Below are positions 54,405 to 64,000 of a stretch of DNA of 64,000 bases, piece by piece (position 1 is the stretch's first letter; each line of letters begins with the position of its first letter). Location: assembly GCA_029255685.2 (NCBI GenBank), contig CM055312.2, forward strand, positions 3,310,649 through 3,374,648, read 5' to 3'. Source of the DNA: Silene conica (Eukaryota > Streptophyta > Magnoliopsida > Caryophyllales > Caryophyllaceae). The notes under the pieces were generated by a model. The model was not told the DNA's origin, did no database searches, and saw only the letters and a program-made list of their open reading frames with translations. The position numbers were made by a program, and so were the translations under genes.

Positions 54405-55470
54405 AGTTTGATCATGAAAGGTTTGGTGGAGTCACTAAATAACCACCGGTTGTAAGTATTAGTTCTCTTTAGTTCATCTAGTTTTCATGTTAGTTTCTTT
54501 GTTAGTTCGGTTTTTAGTTTAATTATTAGCTTGCATGAGATATTTGGATATGTTTGTTGCTTGTTTGTGGAAGATTCATGAGTGTAGTCGGAGGAATATT
54601 GGCAAAACCGTTGTAGGCAAAGTTGATTTTTATGTTCAAATTAAATTATTTCTCGAAATTGTGTACAGGTACTCCCAGCCGGCCTACCGGCCGACGGTAC
54701 CATACCGGCTGGGAGGCCCTGGACACATTTCTGTTTTTTATAGTTTATTTGGGCAGATTTCAGATTTTGCATCCCCAGCCTGTACCAAACCGGCAGCCGG
54801 TCCACCGGCTGAGAAGACGAGTACTTGTTCAAAACTGGAAAATCTCAAGAAGAAATGATTCCCAGCCGGTCGGCCGGCAGCCGGCTCACCGGCTGAGAAT
54901 CATGAGTGTGTGAACATATTTGAAGAGAAAACAAAGGAGAAGGAACCCCAGCCGGTAGGCCGGCAGCCGGTCCACCGGCTGGGAGTGTTTGTAAGTGAGG
55001 ACTGCTGAAGAAAAAGAAGATGAAGAAGATCCCCAGCCGGTCGGCCGGCAGCCGGTCCGCCGGCTGGGAGTGTTTGTGTGTGTTGAAAAGAAGAAGAAGA
55101 GAAGACGAAAGATTATGAAGACCGACTTTGAGCCGGTCGGCCGGCAGCCGGTCCACCGGCTCAGAATCAAGCCCCCTTAAAAATTCGAAAAAAAATTGAA
55201 AAATCCAAACCCTCACTCTCAGCCGGTCGACCGGCCGCCGGTCCAGGACCGGCTGGGAGTGTTCTGTCGGGGTTTTTTAAAACGTATAACTCCCCTTTCT
55301 TCTTCATTTCTACCTCATTTTTCCTCATTTCTTCTTCATTTCTTCATCCCTCTTCCTTATTCCCTTCAATCCTCTTCATCCCTAACCTTCAAAAACCCCA
55401 ACAAACTTCACCAAACTCTCTCAAATCAAAACCCCCTTTATTCCCTCATCACCTTATCCTTCAATTAACC
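54405..55470. other. Gag to second-ORF spacer with palindrome array
   Basis: Occupies the place where pol should be. It contains seven GC-rich palindromes (54673-55260), then a pyrimidine-rich stretch and the ATG of the next ORF. No RT or integrase fragments recognised. Open frames through the array (PVGRQPVHRL-type peptides) are repeat artefacts. Confidence 0.8.
54673..55260. repeat. Seven CCGGC palindromic units before second ORF
   Basis: Units at about 54673, 54771, 54861, 54946, 55030, 55128 and 55216 with agccggtcggccggcagccg-type sequence and accggctgggag arm, spaced about 85-100 bp. They are homologous to the U3 units. The array ends about 210 bp before the ATG at 55471. Confidence 0.9.
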
Positions 55471-57209
55471 ATGTCGGGAAGAACAGAAAGGCGATCCAAA
55501 TCAAGGCACGACCCAAGGGTGGAGCAAGAATATGAAAATGTAATGGGAAGTGGCAACATTGGCCCGGATCCTTGCTTTCCCGGTCTCACATTTGCCTCAA
55601 TCCAACAAAAAGGTAATTTCACATACTTTAAGAATCGCCCCCTTCACCCAACTAGGTTTATTGATAGAGCCGGATTGAGAGAATTAGGGATTGAGAAAAT
55701 TACAGCGGCTCTTTTTGAGGGTTTAGGTATGAAAACCTTGTATGAGACAAAGCCGGTTCACACATCTCCCCGGTTAACTTGGGAATTTTTGAGTTCTTTG
55801 GTTGTGACTAAGAACCGAACTTTGGGGAAAGTAGCATTTTTAGAGTTCCGGTTGATGAATAGGGAACATCGTCTCACCTTGGATGAATTTGCTTTGATTT
55901 TTGGGCTAGACGGAAAATTAGCCATTAAGCCTCCGGAGGGCTTTGATACTGAGCTTATTTGGACAGCCATAACCGGTCTTGTAAGTGATAGAAGCCGAAA
56001 GAAACCGGCTAATAGGGTGCATTTGGCACCGATTAGAATTTGGCATAGGTTCATGGGGTGGACCGTTTTCTCTAGGGATGAGCCTCACAACTTCACTACT
56101 ACTGAGCTTGAAATAATTGGTTCTTACTTGGTTGGTGGCCCGAAATTGAACATTGCTCATCATATGGCCCTTCACTTGAGTAGGTTGGCATCCTAACCTC
56201 AGCTTACTACCCCCATTTGTGTTGGGGGGATGGTCACCTTGATTGCCAACAACCGTTGTCAGAGGCACTTCACGGTCGACTTCATTCAGGGCGAGAATGT
56301 GCTATCTAGCCGATACTTGCAGGATGCTTTGGGGTGGGTGCGGTATAACCCCAGTGATCGCAAAGAGTATTGGCAGATTCGGGTTGACAATAAGTTCAAG
56401 AATTCAGTCCCTTTGCCAAACACCGAGTTGATGAAAGTTGTGCCGAGGAAGACCTCTTACCTCCTTGATATTGAGGCGGACCCCGAGGACCTCCCACCAG
56501 ACCAGCGTGCCCCTAGAGTCTACACCAGGGATAGAGTCGGTGCCACTCCTACCGACATCCAGTTTGAGGCTTTTCAGCAGCCCTCCATTTCCATGTCCCA
56601 GTTTCAGAGTGGTCCCTCATACTTCCAGGGATCCACCTCCGCCTCCGGTCCATCTTCTTCTTCATGCCCCCCAGAGCTTATTGATTTCATGGCCCGAGTT
56701 GACTTGGGCATGAAGACTGCAGCAGATCTAGCGGACCAGCGCCAAGCCATAGCCGATGAGCGGCATAGGGATTTGACTTATAGGCTTGATTACCTCTACT
56801 ATGATCAAGCCTATGGTACATTTCCGAGTTATGATCGGTCCGTCCGCGAGGGTTACCATCATCCCGATGGTGGTCACCCATCATACTACATGCCTCCTGA
56901 TAGGGGTTATGTGCCTCCTGAGGGTCGTTTTTACGGGGAGATTAACGTCACCCCGGGTTATTTTTCAAACCCGATCTTTCCCCCCAACTTTCGGGGAAAT
57001 GAGGATTCGGGCCCCCGAGGCATTCATCCTTCCATGGCGGGTATGGTGATGCGGGAGCTAGTGGATCTCATGCCTCCCCCTTCCGCGATTTCGTGAACAA
57101 CCCTAGCGACTTCATGGTCGTTGATGGAGGCAATGGGAATGATGAAGATGATGGTAATGAAGGTGATGGTAATGAAGTTGGCGGTGATGACGATGATGGT
57201 GATGAGTGA
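55471..57209 (+). pseudogene. Athila env-position ORF (ATHILA ORF-1-like), broken by one stop and a frameshift
   Basis: ATG 55471 (MSGRTERRSKSRHDPRVEQE) opens a basic start, then RLTWEFLSSLVVTKNRTLGK, EFRLMNREHRLTLDEFALIF and HLAPIRIWHRFMGW, a pattern I associate with the ATHILA ORF-1 family of plant retrotransposons. A TAA at 56194-56196 interrupts; the same frame continues from 56230 (MVTLIANNRCQRHFTVDF) to 57096. A shift near 57080 would lead into DFMVVDGGNGNDEDDGNEGD and an acidic tail ending at 57209. Its C-terminal half is Tyr/Pro/Gly-rich. No clear signal peptide or transmembrane segment, so an envelope function is not supported; role unknown. One stop and one shift suggest very recent decay, or a sequencing error. 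Confidence 0.75.
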
Positions 57210-58588
57210 CCACCTTTGGAGGTGGTTGGTGATGATTATGCTCCCCTTGCAAAATCCAAATCAAGTCAAGTAACTCCCTTAATCCAAATTTCTCTTTTAG
57301 TTTGCATTTTACTTTCTAGCATGCATTTAGAGTAGTTAGTTTAGTTTACTTAGTTAGTTTTAGTTTCATTTTCATGTTTTCACATCATTAGTTTAGATGC
57401 ATATAGTTGCATTCATTTAGATGCATTAGATTTATATTTTTGTATCATATTGTCACATATAGATTGCATACATGTAGTTTAGAGCATTTAGTTTGCATTT
57501 AGTCTAGTTTTTAGTTTTTCTCTTCTTTTGTTTACCTTTGTTTTTAATGCCTTCTTAAAAACCAAAAAACCAAAAAAATTTAAAAACCAAAAACTTTCAA
57601 AAATATGTTCTTTATTTTCCGGTTTTCCTCCTCACATTATGCATATAAATAAGTGTGGGGAGGAAGAACCGTTTATTTCAAAAAATACAAAAACAAGTTT
57701 TTATTTTCTCAAAAATTTCAAAAAAAAAAGCCAAAAACATGTTGTTTTCGTTCTTTTACTTCATTTCCCCCTTTGCACTTTATTACATTGAGGACAATGT
57801 AAATCTTAAGTGTGGGGAGGGAAAATATCCACCTTGTGAATATTTGATTGCTTTTCTAAGTATGAAAAACCTCAAAAATACCAAAAATACCGAAAAATTT
57901 GAAAAATTCAAAAACATGTTTTTACCTTATTAGTGTAGAATTGTATATACTTGTGTTTGCTTTCTCTTCTTTCGCATAGGTAACACTTGCTTGAGCATCG
58001 CTTTGGACCTTGAAGACACCACGGTATGATCGTTCCAACCTCTATTTCACTCTCATTTTCTTCCTTTTGTTGCAAATAAGGAGGATGGGCTTGTATTTGG
58101 AGGATGTGGAGTACATTGTGGAGATTGTGTGTGGCTTGTGTGCTTTTGTGCTGTTAGGAGATGCATTAGCTTTATTTGGCATGTAATTTGATAGTCTCAC
58201 TTGCATTAAAACATGTCTATATTAGTTGCATTCATGGCATATAGTTGCATTTAGGATGATGTTTTGAAAATGCCTAATTGAGAACTTTGACAAAATCGTT
58301 TAGGCCTTTACAAATAATTCTTCTACTTGGGACTTTGTCTTTTAGAATGATTTTTGAAACACCCTAGGTTAAGCTTTTCTAGTATCTTTCTGACCATGGT
58401 CCAATACCGAGTCAAGGGTTTGCATGTGAGTCACCTTGCCCAACCCCGTAATGCGAAATGGTTTTGATTATCTTGTCTTGGTGACCTTGTTCGACTCGGC
58501 GGTTTGGCAACCCAAAAATAACTTTCATGAATAAATTTGGAATGCTCTTGTCAATGATCATAAGAAGTGGAATCGACTTGAAAGAAAG

Positions 58589-58622
<34 letters not shown>

Positions 58623-59560
58623 GAAACTCAAGTGAAAAAAAAAAGAGAAAAAATGGTTAATGAAAAAGAATAAGAACATGTTGTTTTGGTGGAGGCGTAC
58701 CACTTCGATGTGCTTTGGAGGGTAGCCATTGAGTTGGCTTCCCACTTGGTTGTGAATTCGACCGCCCAAAGACAGAGTGATTGTCACCCCGATAAGCTAT
58801 TGTCTAGAGGTTAACCGGTTGCCTAATAAGCGATTGGCGAAAGCAAAGGACATTAGCACGCGTGGGACAAACCCCATCCTAACTCATGGCATGAAAAAAA
58901 GAGATGAAAAAAAAGTTGAATGAGGTCAAATTTTGATTGTCATCCACCATTTTGTATTGATTCGAGCATTTCATTCCAAAAAATCAATTTTGCCTTGCCG
59001 TTTTGTCGATCTTGGGACGACCCATGACCTTTACTTTGTGAAGAATCTAGACTTGTTGTATCTTTTGCCTTTAGCATTGCGGGGATCATCATTCCATTCC
59101 ATCCGATCGCCCTTGACAAAAGTATTTGGATAACGGTTATGAAAGTAGCCTAGTTTAGCATGATTTGGCGGTGTTTTGTTGTCATCCTTCTTGCCTTAGT
59201 GACTTGTAGAATTAATATTTGTGAGGGAGTTTACGACTTTGAATTTGTTCTCTTTTAGTTGTTTTTCGCCGCTTGAATGAGGCAAGCGGTTTTCTTTCTT
59301 TTCCGATGCATGTTGCTTGTCTATACGTGTTTTGTTTTTACTTGTTGGCATCGAAAGTTTTGTAGCAAGACCTTACTTGCCTTGCAATAGAGCATTCTCC
59401 CTCATGAATGTCAAATTGTGAGTTGAAAGGGCTACGGGTGTAGCTAAACCCGATTCGGCTTATAGTTAGCTTAGTTAGTTGTTTCTTTGTTTTTAATAAG
59501 GGTTATATAGTTACTTGATCTCTTACTCGAGGACGAGTAAGGTTTAAGTGTGGGGAATTC
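57210..59560 (+). other. Non-coding 3' region of Athila-type element
   Basis: No supported gene. A/T-rich with aaaaaccaaaaa tracts, two internal polypurine-like aagtgtggggagg words (about 57648 and 57808) and the true polypurine tract aagtgtggggaattc just before the 3' LTR. A 31-base A-run at 58589-58619 is present. Several minor frames are not genes. Confidence 0.7.
58589..58619. repeat. Poly(A) homopolymer, 31 bases
   Basis: Uninterrupted A-run in the 3' region of the Athila-type element, flanked by other A-rich stretches to about 58660. Confidence 0.95.
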
Positions 59561-61283
59561 TGATGAGCTCCATTTTGGTCATCATTTCCTTTGCATTTTC
59601 TTTGTTTTCGGTCACGATTCGGCCTCGATTTGCGTGTCTTGAGGTGTTTTTACGTCCGTTGCCTCGTATATTCCTATTCTGTCCAATTTTTGTAGGCATT
59701 ACGGCGGGGGCGAAGAAACGAGACAAATCGACCCGAATTTGGAGCGATTTATGAAGAATTGTGAAGGATTTGTGAATGTTGCCTCCCAGGCCCTCCCAGC
59801 CGGTCCCCAACCGGCGGCCGGTCGGCCGGCTGGGAGCTTTGACTTAGCAATTTTGGCGAAAAAGAAGAGAGGTTTTCAGAACCATAAAATAGGGCCCCCA
59901 GCCGGTGGCCAACCGGCAGCCGGCTAGCCGGCTGGGATGACGGTTCCATACTTAGCCAAAATTTGAAGAACGAAGAATTAAGCTATTGGGCAGACTTCTC
60001 AAAAAGGTGTCCCAGCCGGTGGACAACCGGCAGCCGGTCCACCGGCTGAGGGTACCTGTAGCCAAGAAAAAAGAAGGAAAAAGTCAGAACTGAAAGATAG
60101 GCTTCCCAGCCGGTGCCAGACCGGCAGCCGGCCGGTCGGCTGGGAATGCATGCTCATTGAAGAAAATCGAAGAAAAACTCAGAACTCAGATTTTGGGCTC
60201 TCAGCCGGTCCACCACCGGCGGCCGGTTGACCGGCTGGGAAGCATTTTTCAGAAATTCGCGCACTATATAAACCCGCACTTAGTCTTTCATTTGGAGGAT
60301 TGGATTTTTTTACGCATTCTTAAGCTTTTTTAGGGTTTACTACTGTTTGGAATACTTAGCACTTAGACTCAAAAAACACTAAAAAAATACTTTAATCTTA
60401 TTTAGATCTTTCCTTAATCTTTCTTTATTAGTTAATTTCTCTAGAGGATTCTCCTTAAGTTTGTGTTTAAGCATTTATTAGTGGATTATTTGGGTTGTAA
60501 TTTTGGGGATTTGAAAGAATCTTCCAACTTGTCATCCAAGTCATCTCCTTTTCCATAGTTAATGGTATAATCTTCTTCATCTCTACTTTATCTTTGCATT
60601 TCCTTTAAGTTTTGTTTGTTTAATTGTTTACTCTTACTTAATCCAACATGTCTAGCAATTACTCATCATTTGTTTACATACTTATGTTAGCCATGTGTGA
60701 GTAGTTCCCCTACTAGGGTTAGGGGTGTGCTTTGGTTTGTTGTTAGCTATGAATCTTGCTTAGGGTTATGATTTGGTTCTCTTTTTTGCTAGGTTTTCAT
60801 TTATGCATGTTACATGTTTGATGAAATGTCTCAACGACGGTTGGACATGATTCTCATTGTTGTTGGCCTTTGATGATAGTCTAGGGCTTTCATGGGCATG
60901 TATGTATGTTAGGTTGGCCTTATTTGTAGCGAAAGCTAGGATAGGGATCGACTTTAGGTGAGTCAAATCGATAGACGAGACAAACCTAGGCCTAGTATAG
61001 TGGAGACCTTAGATTCCCTTGCATGATTCGTTACCAACCTACCTTAGTACCCCCGACACCTTAGTATCTTTTATTCATCGATTTCATCTTGACACTTTTG
61101 TTTTAATTTATCTTTAGTAGTTGTTAATCAATCACAAATTTATTACCCAACTCGAGCTCGAACTAGAACTTAAATATACAACTTCCCCACCGTCTTTTGG
61201 GTTCGACCCTAAATTATACTACTTAATTTGGGAGTTTAAAAATTGTTTTTGGTGCCGGAATCGACGACAAAATCCGGTTATCA
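59561..61283 (+). mobile_element. 3' LTR of Athila-type element
   Basis: Same length and, apart from two bases, same sequence as the 5' LTR, including five palindromic units (59794-60241) and TATA box (about 60265). Ends aatccggttatca followed by the target duplication attaa. Confidence 0.93.
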
Positions 61284-61288
61284 ATTAA

Positions 61289-62768
61289 GAAAATGAATTT
61301 GGATCACACAAATTAACCTACCCCACATGAAATTGAAGTTGGATCACAAAAAGCTTACCAAATAAGAAAAGAGGAAAGATTGTGATTATCACGAATAAGG
61401 AAAGAGGGAAGATTAAGCTGAATAGGAGGGAGTAATTACTAAAAAAAATAGAAAAATCAATAAATATAAAATAAGAATAACAACAACAACAATAATAATG
61501 TGGGTTGAACTTAATAAAACTGAGTTGAGCTGAACTGAACTGAATTATATGAATTGAACTGAACTGAACTTAACTGAATAGAGCTGAGCTGAACTGAACA
61601 GAGTTGAACCGAAACGAGCTGAAAATAAGCCAGAAAAAACATGACCTTAAGGTAGCTAATGCCTTACATGTGTTATATTTTTTAAGCATTGAGATCACTT
61701 GCGGCAAAAGCAATAACTTTGGAATTTAAAGACTAATCACGTCAGCTGACCAAGTATGGTTACATCTTACAATTAGAGGAGGTAATTAGGTGATTTGAGT
61801 TAACATGTAGAGTTCTACATTGGTTTGGGCGGGCTTGCTTTGTTAAACCATCAGCTTAAGTTTCTTCCTCAACTAATACACCAATAAGGCCTTAATAGCA
61901 TTCCGTCTACTATTCACGCCTGTCGCCGGCTCGCCGCATATTATGGCTCGCTTGCAAATAATTGTCATAAACTTAGTTCATTTGTAAGGAGTTATTAGGG
62001 AAGACCTTCAAATATTACATACAATCTAATTTCTAACCCAATGAAAAAACTTCAACAGAGCCAAAGTATTGCTATTTACGTAGTACTTTCTTAACCCTTC
62101 CTCTATTTTCCATTAATGGTAAAACTTATGCCTCTTTAATGTTATAGACAACGTTCGTAATTATCGGCGTTGAGATAGTCAAGTAGAGCCAATAGACAAC
62201 AATACAAAATATATAAACCGATACTAATTTCAATAGACGAGTGACACTAACTTGGTGTACGGCGCGCGAAGCGTGCCGTACAACAACTAGTATCGATAAA
62301 AGTGGTGATAATATATCGGATATGGATGTCGGATATATGATCCCCTCGGTGCTTTAATACAAGGGTTTGAGCCCCCAATGCGTCTTCATTTGGGAGCTCT
62401 GTAGTCTGTAGGGTTCCCAAACAATAAGATTATAAGTAAGAACAATGGGCATCCATGGTAAACTGAAATCCACAGATCCCATTGTAGACGACATAACCCA
62501 AATTAATGGTGGCAATTAGCGAACGCCATACATTTTGTCAAGCATTCATTGAATATTAGCACCAAAAAAACATACACATTGAATAACAAAAGTGAACGCA
62601 AAAAGTCAAAGATTGAATCAAGACATCAAAATCTGCAGTTTCGTCATAATGATGGTGAGCCAAAGCAGTTGAAGATACAATTCCAAGGTTCGTAATCTTC
62701 TTCCTCCCATTTGCTCATCTATTTGTTTAATTCGTTTAGCAATACAGTTGTAAATCAAATTAGGGATA
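61289..62768. repeat. Tandem copy 2 continued (Harbinger right end, Helitron end, flank)
   Basis: Nearly identical to 41890-43373. It has the Harbinger right terminus (to 61646) and the Helitron 3' hairpin with CTAG (62287-62290). Seen differences include a 3-bp deletion near 61378 and t to c near 62189. Confidence 0.9.
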
Positions 62769-63175
62769 TTGGAGGATAATCTATATGAAACCCTAATTAT
62801 TGTCGAAACAGCAGGTGGGAGGGATTACGGATTACATGCTATGATTAATACGTATTTAAATGATGTTGCAGTGAAAATGCTTCATTTCGCGAAATTATTT
62901 AGCCCAAAGATCTTGGACGAAGCTATGATTCGTGGATTATGTTCAGAAGGTAAGTTGAATGCAGCTCTTTGGTTACGGAGGGAACTACTACTCAAAAACT
63001 GTATTCCTGATGTTGTTACACACAATCAATTAATCAATGCAATTTGTAAAGCTGGTTGCTTAGAGAAGGCGGAATATTTTGTTCAGGAGATGTTAATTCA
63101 AGGCCCGATGCCTAATACCGTAACATTCAACACAATAATGACGGCCTACTGTATACGCGGAAACAATAATGACGG
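62769..63175 (+). pseudogene. PPR protein N-terminal fragment, copy 2
   Basis: Same fragment as 43374-43780 with two residue differences (HAMINTY for HVMINTY; GKLNAALWL for GKLNATLWL). Ala is the residue I expect in PPR relatives, so this copy is probably nearer the ancestor. It is cut at the same point by the LINE 5' region. Confidence 0.75.
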
Positions 63176-63184
63176 CCTACCTCA

Positions 63185-64000
63185 CGTTGCCGGCGTTAAA
63201 ATTGTGAGTGGTGGTTTTCCTTGTTTCTTTTGTGAGTGGTGTTTTCCGGTAACTTCTCGATTTCGTTTTCGGTAATTCTGTCGGTTGTGTGGTTGGTTGG
63301 TGCCACGTGTTGTTTGTGGTCTCCGGCGGTTCTGTCGGCATAGGCACCACGTGGGGCTGTGTTGTTGCTGCGGTGTTGTTATTGCTTCCGTCATCGGGGA
63401 CGTAGGGTTGTTGGTGTCACGCCGTGATTGTGGTCTTTTTGGCTGCCACTTGGTTTATTTTGTTGCGGTTTATTTTGTAGCAGATTGTTGCTGTTTTTGG
63501 TGATGACGGACCTCGTCCGATATCATTGTCCTTTTGTGGGGATTTCGGGTTGTCAGGATGGACGCGGTAATGGTCTCAAAAAAGCTTCCATGATCACTCA
63601 TTTGCGTGATCGGCACTGTACCGCTGATGCTCAGGTTATTACTCGGCAATCTCTTACTTCTTTGACTATTTTTGATGAGGCTGAGACTACCTTCCGTCGT
63701 ATGGGTATTTGGTTATGTGGGGTTTGTTTTAAAACGCATACGCTTAGTAAGCGTTGTCTCCAAGGGGATGGGTCTTTTATTGAGGCTCCGGATTCGGGTG
63801 ATGGGGTTGTCTCTTTCACTCTTTACGACTTTCCTCGACCGTCTGATCCCGACCCACCTTTGTCTGAGGGTGTTGATCAGGAGGTTGTAGGTGGTTTTAC
63901 TGTTACTTCACTTGATCGGTTGTTGTCTAAGGGTTTGAGAACCGTGAAGTCCATCCCCCCTCGGTGCCGTCTTGGTTTCTCTCGGGTCCTTAAAGGGGCC
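63185..64000 (+). mobile_element. LINE-like non-LTR retrotransposon, copy 2 (runs off window)
   Basis: The coding frame begins ATG 63503 (MTDLVRYHCPFVG, finger intact) and runs without interruption through the site where copy 1 has its solo LTR (63631-63646), continuing as TRQSLTSLTIFDEAE and CGVCFKTHTLSKRC to the window edge. Only the first ~166 codons are visible. Differences from copy 1 include Ile for Leu after FVG and Thr for Ala in KTHTLS. It is uncertain whether the rest of this copy has the frameshifts of copy 1. Confidence 0.8.

Larger units (their letters stand above)
49226..61288 (+). mobile_element. Complete non-autonomous Athila-type LTR retrotransposon
   Basis: LTRs 49231-50953 and 59561-61283 (1723 bp each) start tgatgagctcc and end aatccggttatca; by eye they differ at two positions only. 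Target duplication attaa (49226-49230, 61284-61288). Primer site tggcgccgttgccgggga (50957-50974) is the tRNA-Asp type used by Athila elements. Interior: gag-protease ORF, palindrome array, an ORF in the env position, and a long non-coding region ending in polypurine aagtgtggggaattc. Reverse transcriptase, RNase H and integrase are absent, so the 12-kb element needs a helper. The copy-1 site (41885) shows the empty target. Confidence 0.93.

Noticed and set aside
54535-55216. Open frames with QPVGRQPVHRL-type peptides on both strands
   Set aside because: They are read-throughs of the CCGGC palindrome array in the Athila interior.

Overview
This window is nuclear DNA of a flowering plant, very probably a eudicot and possibly Caryophyllales (the lineage guess is an impression, not a result). 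It is AT-rich and has spliced host genes with GT-AG introns, TATA boxes, and densely nested plant transposable elements: LTR elements with tRNA-iMet or tRNA-Asp type primer sites, TRIMs, Helitrons, PIF/Harbinger-like and Mutator-like MITEs, SINEs, a CACTA end and a LINE. Only two host genes look intact: a group VII ERF transcription factor (oxygen-sensing N-degron type, 22054-24669) and a non-specific lipid transfer protein (30221-30755). Nearly everything else is mobile DNA or pieces of genes.

Layout. 1-7770: AT-rich DNA with a 'tacgag' minisatellite, a TRIM with intact 5-bp target duplication (3480-4303), a PIF/Harbinger-like element full of gaactgaac repeats (4636-5778) and a Mutator-like MITE (6014-6210). 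7772-12053: a Helitron carrying a nested 2.8-kb solo LTR and a nested SINE. 14270-14907: a second TRIM whose 5' LTR alone carries a MITE. 15846-20669: a decayed minus-strand Ty3/gypsy element whose LTR holds a solo Athila-type LTR. 21600-25230: the ERF-VII gene with a MITE in its proximal promoter. 26847-28937 and 35898-36928: Helitrons. 29680-30755: repeats, a MITE and the LTP gene. 32844-35897: a CACTA end, a MITE, and exon fragments of a TGA-type bZIP gene and an NDB-type NAD(P)H dehydrogenase. 39806-39940: a VPS35-like exon fragment.

40030-64000 is a recent nested complex. A unit made of the right part of a PIF/Harbinger-like element, a Helitron 3' end, the 5' part of a PPR gene and a LINE is tandemly duplicated (about 41.2-48.5 kb, and 48.5 kb to beyond the window end), apparently through (AAT)n tracts. 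Copy 1 later received a 1.3-kb solo LTR inside the LINE reading frame; copy 2 keeps the empty site. Copy 2 later received a complete 12-kb Athila-type element (49231-61283) with LTRs that differ at only two positions seen by eye. That element has an open gag-protease frame and an env-position ORF but no reverse transcriptase or integrase, so it is non-autonomous.

The most notable signals are: (1) the LINE, whose visible parts (N-terminal zinc finger, reverse transcriptase, CCHC, then an RPAD...DVCVDL nuclease-like region) resemble R2/NeSL-type elements rather than the L1 and RTE elements usual in plants; (2) arrays of about 40-bp GC-rich palindromes placed both in U3 just upstream of the LTR TATA box and again just upstream of the second ORF of the Athila element, with an analogous palindrome array in an unrelated gypsy element nearby; and (3) dated nesting relations proved by empty sites and target duplications.
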